Shown piece after piece: positions 40,068 through 53,073 of a stretch of 64,000 nt of DNA. The number at the start of each line of letters is the position of its first letter. Positions within the stretch are counted from its first letter, which is position 1. Below the pieces are notes generated by a model. The model was not told the origin of the DNA. It ran no database searches and worked only from the letters and a program-made list of their open reading frames with translations. The position numbers and the translations under genes are program-made. Source of the stretch: Rhynchopus sp. YZ270_cl-10 (taxonomy: Eukaryota > Euglenozoa > Diplonemea > Diplonemida > Diplonemidae); NCBI GenBank assembly GCA_964035575.1, contig OZ037844.1:992001-1056000 (forward strand). Reading direction: 5' to 3'.

Positions 40068-43000
40068 CGTTTTGCGTAGGACATTCCCCCTTATCGAAGC
40101 AGTCTACCCTAAGGATCAGCTCTGGGACACTTCCCCCTGCTCGCAATACATATGCAAGGGGGTGCGAACACCCTGAAACAGATGTCGACCAACTATACGA
40201 GAACATCAAAAGGCTGGCGGATACTGATACTGTACGTGGACCTGGTTTCAGAACCCTCTGTTGCCCCTCGATGCGGTGTCACAAAGCCTGTCTTCAACGG
40301 TCTTTACGGGGCTGGCCACCACTACATTTGTAGCTATTTGTGCACCATCGATAGGATGGCCTCGTGCAGTTCACTGAATTCGTCCGGGGTAAGTGGTAAC
40401 TCCTGTAAGTACCCGGGAGGAAGGGTAAAGGGCATGCGTACTCGCTCATGGGGGGAAAGAAACCCCCCGCCGCAAAACTGTGCAGACCCAAGAACACTCA
40501 CAACAACGCCTCGTGTGGTAAAGGAACAAAGGAAGGTCGGGGGAGTTGATTATCACGTTGATGCAAAGGTTTCTGACTTCCCAACGCGGCTTGGCCTGTC
40601 AAAAGTGTTCCTTTGCGCAATTGGTGTGGTAGATGACGGAGAGTACACAATCTTGCTTGTAATATTTTTATCCCGGGGACAACGTCTCCCTACTCGATGA
40701 AGGGTTAAGTCCATATGACTAGGAACTGCTTGGGACGGCTTACCATGATGGTGTGGGGCAGGAGTACGCAGTCTTCCCAACACGGATGTCGTGTCACGGC
40801 AAGCAGTGCAACTCTTCGGAGAAGCAGCGAAGATATGTAGTGCTGTGACCACGTCAGAGATTTATGCATTACTATCAAGATCGAAAGGCCGACCGGATGC
40901 ACTTCTGCATGCAGAGTGCCGCTCCAGGACGTCACGTTAGTCGTAATATGGACGCTTTCCGTGGAGCTGCCAGCATTATAACAAAGCTGTCTGCATGCAG
41001 CTGGCAAGAACGTAGAAAGAAGACTATCCGCAAGTGGAATAACCAACGCAGACACGACAGGGCAGGGGGTATAGAAAGAACCGTGCACTAGATGACCCGA
41101 AGCCTCGCGTGAGTAGTCCTTGAGCACAATCGCTATCGTGCAGCATCCTTATGCCTTTGCACGACATAGTGTTCGATCACAAACATGCTACACGGGTGCG
41201 TGAAGATGGGCGACGGGCGTGGTCTGGACTAGCCCCTAGGCTGACTTTTGGGAAGTGAATACAGTCAACACACGTCACCAACCCCAGAGTGTGGGAGTAG
41301 CGTGCTGCTCTCTTCTGGGGCTGACTTCAGGAGGAGATGCAGCACACTTCACGTATGAGTGTGGCAAGGCATCATGCATGACACTGCCTGACCCAATAAA
41401 CAAACCACGACGCATCTCGGTGCGATGTTGAGGACAGGGACACCGATCCAACAGACTAAACAGACGCGATTCGGGTCGACTCTTACAACACATACACGGA
41501 GGGCATCGCTCAGCAAACACACCTCATGGCGAGCCAGTGGGTGTGTGGGAAAACATTTGAAAGAGCAACCTCGTATTCGCAATGTTACGTTGCTTTGCCC
41601 TTTGCCCACACTTTTCCTCACACTTTACTGCACACCAACACCCCCGACAGTCATGCAATCCAGATGCATGACAGGGAATCCTGCACTGGTTCCTGGGTTG
41701 TGGGTTGAGCCATGGGCACCCCCTCTCCCACATCGCCACCAGCAACAAGGCAGCGTGCAGGGCATATGGTCTGCACGACGTGGCAAGGTTGCAAGACAGC
41801 ATCATGAGCAAAGCAGCTACCTGACATTGTGACAACCGAAGAGGAGGATGGCAGCTGACGTAGAAGCAGACGCAGCTTCTTCAAGACACGTGTGAGTCCC
41901 TGGGATCACTTATGTGTGGGGGAAAACACTCCAACTGAGACGTCTTTGGTGTCCCCAAAAAGCACTGAGGCTCCTTTATCGAGAACACATCGTGTCTTTG
42001 ATCCTTTACCCTTGCAGCAAGGCTTCTCTTCCTCGATCTCATGGCACGGAAAACTATGTTGTGGAGCGGATACGTAAAAATCATGAACACTTTACCCAAA
42101 AAAAGGCACGATGTGTTCATCAGAGTGCAGACTTGAGCCCCCCCTTCCGCAAATAAAAATGTTCACCCTTATTCGCTTCTCTTCCACACAAGCCAGCCTG
42201 CCGAGGTTTGATGTACCCGCGGATGCTGTAGGATTGTTTTTCCTGCAACGATCTGGGAGACGGTGAAGCCGCCTGCAGACAAAGAGACGAATCTCCCTTT
42301 CCCTATTAGGACCGAAACAAGGTTTTCCTACCATCTTGCAAAGAGGAAAAGGTGCAAAAATGAATCCAACGCACAATGGACATCTATGCTCGGAGTGGGC
42401 ATTGAACTGCGCACATGGTTTCCAATAAGATCATCAATATGCACAACGCAAAGCGGCTTGAATAGGCAACAGAAACTACCATACCCCCTGCTCATACACA
42501 CAGTGCAATGAACGAGGAAGGCATGCATACGTACCCTGATTGGACGCGCAACGTCGCATCCGCAATGCCTTATCTACGTAGCGCGTCACCCCTTCAGAAT
42601 GCCCCTCCATTTGACTACGTACCGTGACACATTACGACACTCCTGCACAGGGCTGAAGGTGATAATGCAATGGCAGTGGCGATGGAAGAAGAGAAGGGCT
42701 GTGCCCTTCTCCGCCAAGCACCAACCCACAGAGCAGAGACAGAAGGACCACACAGGGACGAGAGGAGTACACTATTCAGCATTCCGCATGCGAATTGCAC
42801 AAAAAAAGAAAAGCACGTCTGTTAGAATTGTGTGCCACACCCCCTCTCGGAATCCCTCCACCTCTACACCTCCACTATGCACCCCACTTACCACACGTCA
42901 TAAGGAGCGTGTGAGGTCTTGGCTTGTCGGCCGTGCTCCGAACCGAACATTGCAGACGTGCACTCTCCTGCCCATTAGCAATGATTGAGTAGCGCCATGC

Positions 43001-43526
43001 GATGTGACTAGGAGTGGTTTTAGACCGGCGTACAACTTCTGCTGCATGGGGTGGTTAATGAAAACGCTGAAAGATGTTATGCACGGGGTGAGGGAGGCTT
43101 CTCAGGATTCTAATTCTCTGAGAGCTGCACATTCGGATACAGCATTAGAAGGAGTAACCGAGGCAGCACCACACCAACGGGTTGAACACAGAAGGGTTGT
43201 GGCAGATCTGACACATCCTCAGAAACGGCAAAAGACGTGACACAACCACCTAGGGACACAAAGAGGTACCGGTTTTTTGTATGAAAACGACGAAATACCC
43301 TAAGTCTCCCCTTGAGAAGACTCGTGTCGAAGAACCTAAATGTGGGTTTTCTGTCTTGAAGAGAGGTCTGAAGACACACGGACACCCTCATCCCGCATGT
43401 ATCGCAGAGCAACCGAAGAGGAATGACAAAGAGGACATCGGGTCGGTACTTCGAGACGATTGCAGAGACGCTGGCAGGGTAAAGCACTCACACTGCTGGT
43501 CGGGTCGTTAAGCAGAGAGAAGAAAG
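40068..43526. other. Gene-poor stretch
   Basis: 3.4 kb with only short frames on both strands. The longest (40152-40700 plus) reads through to a DYHVDAKVSDFPTRLGLSKV segment, but I recognise no domain. No tRNA, rRNA or clear transposon end is visible. Confidence 0.45.
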
Positions 43527-43690
43527 GAGTGGCTGTTGACGCAGTGCCTCCGACTGACTGACTTACGTACGATGCCAGCCATCTGGATGAAACCACAAGT
43601 ACCCTGCGGCCTACAACAGAAGGTGTGAAAAGGAAACCTAATGGTTTGCCCGTACCATGGTACTCCCGTTCGCTGCACCCAACGCTTTGA
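43527..43690 (+). repeat. 5'-signature repeat, copy C
   Basis: CCTCCGACTGACTGACTTAC, GATGCCAGCCATCTGGATGA and CCTGCGGCCTACAACAG are preserved. After about 43670 it shares CGCTGCACCCAACGCTT with the stretch behind copy A (29480). Confidence 0.7.
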
Positions 43691-43946
43691 TGCGCGATAG
43701 TCGAGACAACCCTTCATAGCATGGGGAAGACTGGTTCGGCGTTTATATACCCTAACCAGGGTTTGACTTGCATTTAGTAGCAGGGATGGTTACCTCCCTG
43801 AGGACAACACAGAATAGTCCCGCATACCCCTCCGGCTAACGGGAGAAATGCAGACGGCACACTTCATCCCCGTGAGTGTGGCAAGACATAGCTAGCCCCC
43901 TTGGTCTGACCCCAAGAAGAGTTTACCAGATGAACCCAAGCCTCTG
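43691..43946. other. Unassigned spacer
   Basis: Nothing recognised. Confidence 0.4.
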
Positions 43947-44045
43947 TGTGCTTAGTGTGCTTAGTGTGCTTAGTGTGCTTAGTGTGCTTAGTGTGCTTAG
44001 TGTGCTTAGTGTGCTTAGTGTGCTTAGTGTGCTTAGTGTGCTTAG
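43947..44045. repeat. 9-bp satellite (TGTGCTTAG), 11 units
   Basis: 99 bp of perfect repeat; the KHT-repeat frame on the minus strand is an artefact. Confidence 0.95.
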
Positions 44046-44510
44046 TCACCTTTGATCACAATCGTTCTCACACAGAATCAGCTGTGTGGCTTGTCGGGGA
44101 CAATACCATGACAAGAATGTGACCTCTCGGGCGAGCACCTTGGAGCACCCCAGCCGTGGCTGAGCAACCCTGCTGTCCTGTCAGGACTAGCAACAATTCT
44201 CAGGATGCGAGAACCAGACGGCTACAGATGACCTCAGTGCGGCCTCCGGTCCGAAGACACTTCACCTGTGTGAGCACAACGCCATCTCCACAGCGTGCAA
44301 GAGGTAGGTTGCAACACCTCAGCACATTGGGGATGTGTCCGCCATCTCAAGGTGTACCGGGCCACTCCGATGGGATGCAGATGTTCTGATATCATACGGC
44401 ACCGTTTGGGCTTCCGATTTTGGGGGTGCAATTTTCAGAATCGACCAAAAAATCAGTCAAAATATAACCCCAAACATAGACCCCCCAGCCATCAAATGCC
44501 TTAGCAACCC

Positions 44511-45470
44511 CACCCACCCTACCCAACTCCTCCACGCAGGACTAGCTATGTTCGGCTGCCAAAAGACAGACTAATGACCTTGTGGCTGCCTGGTGGCAAG
44601 GGACAGCAATACCACCTGCGTCCCCAGCGGTGCACAACAGAGGCACATGGCATATGCGGGACCGCAGCATCATACTATACGGTGCACCACAAGGAGGATG
44701 ATGGACACATGTGGCTATGACTTTGTACAGCACAGGAAACGTACTACGGTGACTACGAGCTCGACAACAGAACCCTGCAGCACTGCCGTATGCCACAATA
44801 ACGACACAGTCGCCAAACCCAACCCCCTTTCGCAGAAGTGACCCCTCAGGGCCTTCTGCAGTGACCTAACCTCCCCTCAAATGAGCAATATTCCACACAG
44901 GAAGTAGCCATAACTGATTGCAAACGCACCTGGCGAACAACATCCCACACAGAAATCCCAGAGCTGATACTTCGAGCACACCCCATCCCACTCCACTCGG
45001 GTTGACCGACCCACACATGCACGAGATCACTGCCAAGGGTCGGCAGCTCACCTCTCGACAGGTGGCATACAGTCTCCCCCTCTGCCGCAATGCACGGAGC
45101 AAAGCAGAGCAGTGCTGTTCGCAACCCCACCCACCCCCACCCCCCTCAGCCCGGCATCAAGACCCAAATGTCTTGGCAACCCCACTCACCCTACCCAACT
45201 CCTCCACGCAGGACTAGCTGCCTCTGGCTGCCAAAAGACATACAACGAATGTAATGACCTTGTGGCTGCCTGGTGGCAAGGGACAGCAATACTGCCTGCA
45301 TCACGACACACACACCCGAGAATAACATCCCACACAGGAATCCCAGAGCTGATACTTCGAGCACACCCCATCCCACCCCACTCGGGTTGACCTACCCACA
45401 CATGCACGAGATCACTGCCAAGGGGCAGCAAACTCACCTCTGACCAGATGGCATCAGTCCCCCACAGTCA
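44511..45470 (+). repeat. Interleaved tandem duplication
   Basis: 44511-44614 recurs at 45177-45290 (CAACTCCTCCACGCAGGACT to GGTGGCAAGGGACAGCAATA), and 44940-45065 recurs at 45321-45450 (CCCAGAGCTGATACTTCGAG). Copies have drifted and carry no gene. Confidence 0.8.
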
Positions 45471-45483
45471 CAACGCACCCATC

Positions 45484-46320
45484 ACCGCCTCAACCGTACC
45501 GCATTCTCCCCCACAAATGAGTTGTGAACCTTCGCGAATAATAGACAAGAGCCACGCTCATGTCACCATGCAAAGCATCACAAAGGGAGAAAAACGGTTG
45601 GCCAGATGAGCCTAAGCCCCGCTTAGTCACATCGCGCAACAATAGAGAGATAAGAAGCGCACGAAGGGGTAGCACCGCCACGCTGACCCACACTCCGACC
45701 TCATCAGGATTGGGGAAAGCAAACCTGGACTCGGAGCAGAGCAGAGCGCCACCACCCCCCCCCCCCCCCCCACGCCCACACCCCCCCTTTCAGCCCGCCC
45801 CAACGACGTCAGCCCTCTCTGTCTCACCCATCTCACCTACAAACAAACGTGGTCCGTCCTCTCACAAGAGCGTTGCACCAAACGGCGTCCATCTGCGTCG
45901 CACAGCTCCCTCCCCGCCCTCCCCCTCTCCTATCACCACCTACCTCATGAAGCATCGATGAAACAAAACCGCACTGAACACCACCATCATCACCATGGCA
46001 TAGGCCCTCGGTTTGCACAGCAAAAACACCATCGGGCACCTCACATCGTACGGAGCTCATCCCTACACCCCGCCCCCAAAACTAATCTGCGATACACATG
46101 CCTCAAAGACCGCAACCCGAAGGAGTGATACTTAATGAGGACATATGAGCACAACAGACATTTTGCTTCCTTCACCGCCTCAACCGTGCCGCATTCTTCC
46201 AAATGAGTTGTGAACCTTCGCGAATAATAGACAAGAGCCACGCTCATGTCACCATGCAAAGCATCACAAAAAAAAATCTCGGTTGGTCAGATGAGCCTAA
46301 GCCCCGCTTAGTCACATCGC
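45484..46320 (+). repeat. Tandem duplication of about 150 bp, copies 686 bp apart
   Basis: 45484-45640 and 46170-46320 share CCGCCTCAACCGT, GAGTTGTGAACCTTCGCGAA and GATGAGCCTAAGCCCCGCTT. The interval has C-rich tracts (45748-45790) but no gene. Confidence 0.8.
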
Positions 46321-46696
46321 CCCATATTTCATATACTTTTTATTCCAAAAAGGGAATAAGAAGCACAGAAAGGGCTGCCACGCTCACTCCGACCTCAGCA
46401 GGATTGGGAAAAAAGCAAACCTGGAGGGGGAGTACAAAACAAAAAAACAAAAAGGTTGACGCTCACCTCACCTCACCTCACCTCACCACCTCCTCATATT
46501 ACCCCCTTCAGATCACCGTAGCTGCCTTCCTCCACCTCCCTCTGTCGCCCTGAGAAACTCCCCACACTTGTTTTCAAACACATACACACCCGAGAACACC
46601 ACCAAACGGCAGCAACGACTAAGTGGCATGGTAGTTAGCGGCCATACCCTGCGGCAAGAAAATCTTTCAAAAGTCATCCATAAAAACAAAAAAATG
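46321..46696. other. Unassigned spacer
   Basis: A short (CTCAC)n run at about 46460-46485; nothing else is recognised. Confidence 0.4.
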
Positions 46697-46800
46697 TAGT
46701 TATTGATGCAGGCACATCTCCGAATGACCTACGTCGATGATATCCATCCGGATGAAAGCAGAACCACCCTGCGGCCAACAAAAGTAGTATTAAAAAGGGG
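46697..46800 (+). repeat. 5'-signature repeat, copy D
   Basis: TTGATGCAGGCACATCTCCG, CATCCGGATGAAAGC and CCCTGCGGCCAACA are kept; the rest has diverged. Confidence 0.65.
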
Positions 46801-46979
46801 GGGCAATAAAAAGGATCGAATTAAGGTTTAATGAATGAATCTAAAAAAAACAAAAAGAGTAGCTGAGAGATCTGATATGAGATGCATCTCAGTCGAGCAT
46901 CATGCAAAAAAAATAAAAAATGATATAGCTGCAGAAACAGCAACATCAATATCTTAACAGCCCACTCCCCCTTTTTTTT

Positions 46980-49900
46980 TCACAACGGCGACCGCTGCAG
47001 CAGCTGCACACCCCCCAATACAACCGTCCACAGCCTGCCCCACTCCTCCTCCTCCTCCCCAGCAAGCACACTGCGGATGAGGTTCTGTTCTGCGGCGAGC
47101 TTTGCGGACTGCCTCTCACGAACTTCCTTTTCATGAAGTCCGTGGACGAGGCTTTCATACAACCAGAGCACATGCTCACGGAAGCAAACTTCCTCCTCTT
47201 GCAAAAGATCTGACCCGGGAACTAGACTGGCAATGCTGCTGGGGGTCAGGGTGCGGATAAAACCTTCCTGGGAAACATCTGCCCCTATACTACTGGAACG
47301 GCGGTTTTGAAGCAAGGCAACTGCGTCATCTACGCCATCTGTTGCGCGCAGTGCTGCAGCAAAGTCAAACCGAGCCACCTCCTCCTGCAGACACAACTCC
47401 AACGCCCCTTCTGCATATCCCCGCAACACCACCCCCCGCCCCTCCATCTCCTCAATCCCCCTGAGAGTTTCTCCATACCACACATTATGATCCATTTCTA
47501 CTACCTCCCTCTCCGTTTCCTCCCCCTTCGTCACCTCCACAATGACGACACTTCTCCATCCTGCCTCAAATGCAACAATCAGATTGATTCTGGAAACATC
47601 TTCTTCGTTGGAAAGGGCACTATACGCTGTAGCTTCGTCATGTAATAGAGAGTGCACCGTGGAGTAATGCTGTATGAGAAGCGTTTCTTCTGTTAAGAGG
47701 GTAAGACGGGAATTTGCCTCAGCGATTTCGGTGACAGAACGAGAGGTAGGAGAGGTGAGTTCTTGTTCGATTGCGGTGCGGTGGCTGGCTTCGGTATCAT
47801 AAAGAAGGCGAGGGGAGGTGAAGATGGTGAGCGCATCATGTGTTATGGCATGTCGAGTTGCTGTTTCTTGAAAGAGCCCAGCGGTGGCACGTTGCAACGC
47901 ACAGTGTGCTCGCTCGGTTACAGCGCGAAGCGATGCTTCGGCAAGAAAGAGGTGCTGTCTGCGATGGTTCCCTTCGGTTCCACAGAGCTCCGCGCGACCG
48001 AGAGATTCATGAGAGCTTTCGCGGAGGCGGCGCCAGCCATTCCTCCACAACTCTTCAATCCCATCACGACCCAGTTCTTCGCAACGTGAAAACAAAAAAT
48101 CTTTTCGATCCTCCCTTTCATAGACCTCAATACGAATTCGGTCCGTCTTCTCTGGCTCAAAGAGATGCACCAAAAAGCGGTATTCTCGATGTTCAAAATA
48201 TTCAATCAAATTTCGACGAAGAAGCTCAAAATCGGGAACCACCACTCCTAAGGTCGCATTTAGATGTGCTGTGACAACTGCCCCACGCTCTGCCGCCTCT
48301 TTACTCCCAAGAATGACCGCATGCGCTGCAAAACCCAGATTAAACATCTGCTCCTCTCTGCTCACTGATTCCTCCGTTTCAATTGCTGTCCTACACCCTG
48401 CCGCTTCTTCTCTACACCCTGTCAGAAGACCTGCATACTGGGTCATATCTACCCCACAACGGCAGACCCTCTCCTTCAGCTCTAGAAGAGCAACTTCTGC
48501 GTTATGGTGGTGGTGGTGCAGGGCATTGCGGTGGGCTGTCTCCTGGAGGCAGAGGAGGTCGGTGGAGAATGCGTGCATGATGGAGGTGCGGACGGTCCAT
48601 TCCTTTTCGTTTGAGATGAAGTCGAGGAGGTGCGCAATGCGAAGAAGGACCGTGCGTTTGGCAAGGTGTACCCGAACGGCACGTTGCGCAGGGAGAATGG
48701 AGGTGTGGCGGAAGGAGAGTTTGGCAGCGTGGATGAGGGCAGATCTGGTGTCGGTTTCGTCTTGGTGGACCCGGGTGCGCCAGTATTCCTCGTGGACGCG
48801 GACTTTGCGGAGGCCGATGAAAAGAATTTCATCAGCGCCAAAGAGAAAGGCGTCGCCAAAGCGTGACCACTGCCAGGTCGATTCTTCGAGGATCGATTCG
48901 CGCGCTGCGGCTTCATTGGCGAGGCAGCTGATGGCAAGCTCCTGGAGCTGTTCCTGCAGCATGCTCTGCAGCTGCGCCTCCTCAGACCGGATTGACACAT
49001 GGCCGCGTTCGATTTGCTCGCGGATCAGTCGGCGCTGTTCGGCAACCTTCCGTTGTCCACGTACCTCCGCCAGCTCTGATCGTAGAATCTCCAACCTCGC
49101 AATGCGTCCCCCCTCCCCAGTCCGATAAACTCCACGAAAAAACCTCTGAATCGCAACAATTTGCGGTGTTTTACCCACCGCCTTAGCCTCATGAACACCA
49201 AGCTCGCTCCTCTCTGATTTAACCATTTGAAGGAAGCATTCGTCAGAACACAATTCTAAGCGATACCGCGAAGAACGCTCTGCTGAAATCACAAAGGCCA
49301 TCAAATCAGACAGACGGGAGGCAGCGAGGGTGTGTCTGAGGGCAGCTTCGTTGTCCATGAAGAGGGAGGTAAATGAGGCAAACTGCTGTGCGCAGCATAC
49401 CGGTCGTACCATGCCTTCTGCCACCTCTACGTGGAGCAGATCAGCGTGGAGTGTGACGACACTCCTCTCGTCCGCCTCTGCACACAGCATCGCACCCCGC
49501 TGGGAAGCCTGCTGTGCACGATACGTAATCTGCCCTCTCTCCCGCACTGCGCTCACCATCAGCCCACACATACCCTGCGTAAACGCATCGTGCACAGAAT
49601 ACATCGCAAGGCACACCGTAGATGTGAAGTTCTCCACCACCATCTCGCTCCGTGAACGAGCCTCGAATTCCTGCAATGCCTCCTTCCGGTGGGACAACGT
49701 CAGGTGCCGTCTGGCGACTGCGAGAAGTTGGGCAATGTCATCCGCTTCTTTAGTCTGCGCGAAAAGAAGAGGGGAAGAGAGGGGGAAAGAGTAGAAATGA
49801 AGAAGAAGTGAGGAACGGAGAGTGTTGTTCCAGTTGTTAGAATTGTTAGAATTTGGTTTTGATTTATTTTAGGCCACAACAGGATAGCCAGCACCCATAG

Positions 49901-51572
49901 TTTGTCCAAGAATAAGGGGAAAAAAGTTGACTTCAAATACAAAGCCCCCGACAATGCACCTTACCTGAAATATAAAGAGATGGCATAGTCGTCTGAAAAG
50001 ACGATGAAAAAAATGGGGTATTTTGGCGCAAAAATTGCTGATTTGGAACAATCTGGGACAGTCCAAAAATGATAAAGTCCGAGTCGGGGGAAAAAAAAAT
50101 TGTCAACCAAGGTTCCTTGTAGGGCGGGTGGGGGTTTTTACCATCTATTATTGTTTTGACCATACCAACACAACGTCTCTGTGCATAGGCTCCAGGTTTA
50201 ATGCTAGCGCCCGCCTTCTTGGTGCGATGAGGTCATCAACCAGCACGAAGCGGAAGACACGCCCCAGCTCCTCTCTGGTCCACGTCTCGTCCTCTGTGAG
50301 GGTGGTGCGTGCTTGGACCTCTTCTCTCCCGAGGCCTTCGATAAGCCAGCTTAGGGCATGTGTTTCCTCGTACTCCTCTGCTGTCCGTAGCGCCTCGGTG
50401 AGTGTCCGCAAATACTTTCTGTGCTGTGTACGCTGTGCACAAAATGGCTCAACGGGGTCAACCAAACCTTCTTTTGCAACTTCTTTCTCTTGTGCCTTGG
50501 CCGCTTTTTGCTCTTTCCGCCGCAGTCTTGCTCGACCCCCAAGCACCGGCTTTGCTACTACTACACATGGAGAACCTGGTTGCGGAGGCTCCAGAGCACG
50601 CACATACTGAAGCGCAGTATGAGAGCGTGCACGCATCTCAGCCTCGACCACGACAGACCGGGCGCTTTCTTCGGTGACGTCGATGTCGATGTTGTTTATG
50701 TCACCCAGGCTATCCGCTCTTTCGAAGTTGTGGGCGTGGAGGAGGGAAGGGTGCCGCGCCTTTTGCATACATTGAAAAACAATTTGCGCAGCAGTATACG
50801 TTGCGCACACATCAATATACCAATGTGCCTCAATCACCGCACGCTGCCCAACCTCCTCCGCGACCACATCACGCACCACATGCTGGCACTCTCTTGGCAA
50901 CGACGACACCGAAACGTGACTAGCCACACTACCACAGCTCTGATACGAAACAGCCGATGCAGGACGTGAAATCAGATGCTTCCTCCGCTCTTCTGCAACA
51001 CCCACAGAGCACAGAGCAGCCTCCTCTATAGCCAATCTGGCATGCGTAAAATCCGCGAAAATCATATAAAAATTCATCCCCCGCGATTCCTGAAGGACCT
51101 TTCGGTCGATCGTTTCAAGCGTCAAGACATCAAGGAGCTGTTGAGCTAAGCCTTCCAACCGTTGCCTCGTCTCCTCCATAGTCCATAGGTCTTGCCTATC
51201 AGAGCGTTCTTCGCGGACAATGTCACGTCGTGAGCGTGGCTCTTCGGCTTGATGTAAAAATCGTGTTCTAGGGAGTAGTACTTCTTCGATTAGATGGTGG
51301 CGTGCGTATTGACGGAGCTGGAGATGCTCCCATGAGGCTTCCTCGTGGAGTGCGCGTCGGGAGCTTGCTTCCTCGCGGTGCAGATCGCTTTGCTCCAGTT
51401 GTCTGCCGTACCCAGGTGCAGGGATGGGGTGGGCATGCTTCGCAGCCTCGTCCACACCACGCACGGCAGTCGACGAACAGATCCGGCGATACGTCAAGGC
51501 GCTCTTCTTCGCTGGCGGCTGAGGGACTATCGAGGATTCTGCTCCAACATGAGGAAGGGTGACTCCACTCAT
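46980..51572 (-). CDS. Large E/R-rich IQ-motif protein, two exons (1,393 aa)
   Basis: I join exon 1 (51572-50166, 469 codons) to exon 2 (49754-46980, 924 codons plus stop) across a 411-nt intron (50165-49755). The donor is GTATGG. The acceptor CGCGCAG follows a long pyrimidine tract, and two TTCTAAC branch-like motifs precede it. The joint is in phase 0 and both open frames have the same unusual style, which supports one gene. The protein is mostly charged helix with many recurring E-R-x-x-I/L-x-x-E patterns, as in cytoskeletal proteins of flagellates, and has one calmodulin-type IQ motif, IQRFFRGVYR, near residue 671. No enzyme domain or membrane segment is visible. A structural or flagellar role is inference. 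The start is the ATG at 51572 (MSGVTLPHVG), because the longer frame begins only with TTG. Confidence 0.8.
49755..50165 (-). other. Predicted intron of the IQ-motif gene
   Basis: Begins GTATGG and ends TTTTCGCGCAG after a run of C/T. Two copies of TTCTAAC lie about 90-110 nt before the acceptor. Translation stops occur in all frames inside it. Confidence 0.8.
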
Positions 51573-52096
51573 TTTTTTGAAAACCAAATTAGAAAAGCCG
51601 ATCCCTAAAATCTCTTTGAAGAGAAAGCGCAAAAAAACAGTATAACGTATCAAGCTTTTACCCTTATGCTCTACGTGAGATTTCTGTTCTCACTGAGCTT
51701 GCCTTAGGACACCTGCGTTAAGGTGTGGAGACACAAAGGGAAAGAAAGAAAAATAGAAAGGAAAAAAAAAAAAAAGAGGGGAATTTAACTGTTCATTAGG
51801 GGATTGGTTATGTGGGTGGTGTGAAAGCACGGCAAAAAAAAAAAATCAAAAGGGTTGAAAAATATCAAAAACCGGCTAAATGCTTAACAGTTATTTGGGT
51901 GATAAAGGGAGGGCAAGGGAGGGCAAGGGTTTAAAAAAATGAGGATTAAATACTGCAAGGTGGGGAAGGGATGGAGGGGTGAAACCTGTAGAAGAAAAAA
52001 GGTGTGGTTGTGGTTCTTGGAGGGGGGGTAGATGGGTGGGTAGGAGGGAGAACCGAGTAATGGTAGCGGGGATTTGATGGAGTTTGAAGAATTATT

Positions 52097-52312
52097 TTTT
52101 TTTTCCAAAATTTCGTTGTATTTAGTGTAGCCACCCCTAGGCATAGTGTGCACACGAGTCGTATTATCGTTCGGGATCTGACAAAGATTATCGCATACGA
52201 CTCGTATATTATCGTATACACGATTATGTGTGGAAACCCCGTGTAAAAAAAATTATCGTACGTTTCGTTTCGTGTGCACACTATGCCTAGAGTGTGCTCC
52301 GCTATTTCCACC
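52097..52312 (-). repeat. Hairpin repeat, copy H4, split by a MITE
   Basis: The left part ends GTGTAGCCACCCCTAG; the right part resumes CTAGAGTGTGCTCCGCTATT. Removing the insert and one CTAG nearly restores the family consensus (one extra C remains). Confidence 0.85.
52141..52286. mobile_element. 146-bp MITE with CTAG target duplication
   Basis: The 17-bp ends are exact complements: GCATAGTGTGCACACGA and TCGTGTGCACACTATGC. CTAG flanks both sides (52137-52140, 52287-52290), and intact copies of the hairpin repeat have a single CTAG there. It has no coding capacity. The superfamily is not assigned. Confidence 0.9.
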
Positions 52313-53073
52313 ATCAGGAAGAGGGAAATTTTTGTCTAATTATAGACCACTATCAACTAGATAGCAGCCACAGTTTTTTTTTCTTCACAGAATCCTTAAA
52401 AGAGAGCAAATAGGGGGGGAAGGAAAAAATACGGTTGTATTCTGTTGTTTTGCTCACTTCTAGCGGTTAAACCAGTAGTCCGTGTTGTCACAATACACTT
52501 CCAACCTTTGGGCTAGAAAAGGGTGGAAGGAAGGCATTACTATAAAAAAAAAAATCATTTTCACACACCACAGCAATGTCCCACCCTTAGGAACTGTGCA
52601 CCAAACTGCTTTTCAACACACATCACAAATGGGTAATATTCCAAACACTGAGTTCAAAACACATCACACCTGGTAATCATCAAGCACCGCTCCACACTAA
52701 AGGTGTCGTACTGAATGCACACCCAGGGGCAGCATACAAGAGCAATCCGTATAGGCTAAGGTGAGTATCCACCTTCACACCTCAAAATGAGACTCCTTTC
52801 TTTCCCCCCCCTTCTCCCTCCCTCCTCCTTGGCTAGAAAGTGCACAAGAAAAGTAATTCCTAAAAGGCGGAAATTGAAAATCGGCGGAATTTACTTTAGG
52901 TGGAATTTTTTCCTTAGGCGGGAAGATTCCTTAGGCAGACAGAAGAGAGTTAGGTACAGAGTCTTTTAGGTTTTGCTAAAAAGGGCTAAATATGAGATAC
53001 CCTTTCTCATAGTTGACACCACCAGGGAGTACTGTGTTTTAACGAAGTTTCTGTCTTCTCTCTTCTCTCTCCG

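Larger units (their letters stand above)
51573..53073. other. Spacer, no gene
   Basis: Upstream of the IQ-motif gene start lies a pyrimidine-rich stretch with AGs (about 51600-51640 on the minus strand) that could be a trans- or cis-splice acceptor. The rest is T/A-rich with one hairpin repeat interrupted by a MITE (52097-52312). I see no gene. Confidence 0.5.

Noticed and set aside
32131-44045. CRISPR arrays or telomeric repeats
   Set aside because: The arrays have no spacers between units, and the units do not resemble known telomere repeats; they lie inside the contig.
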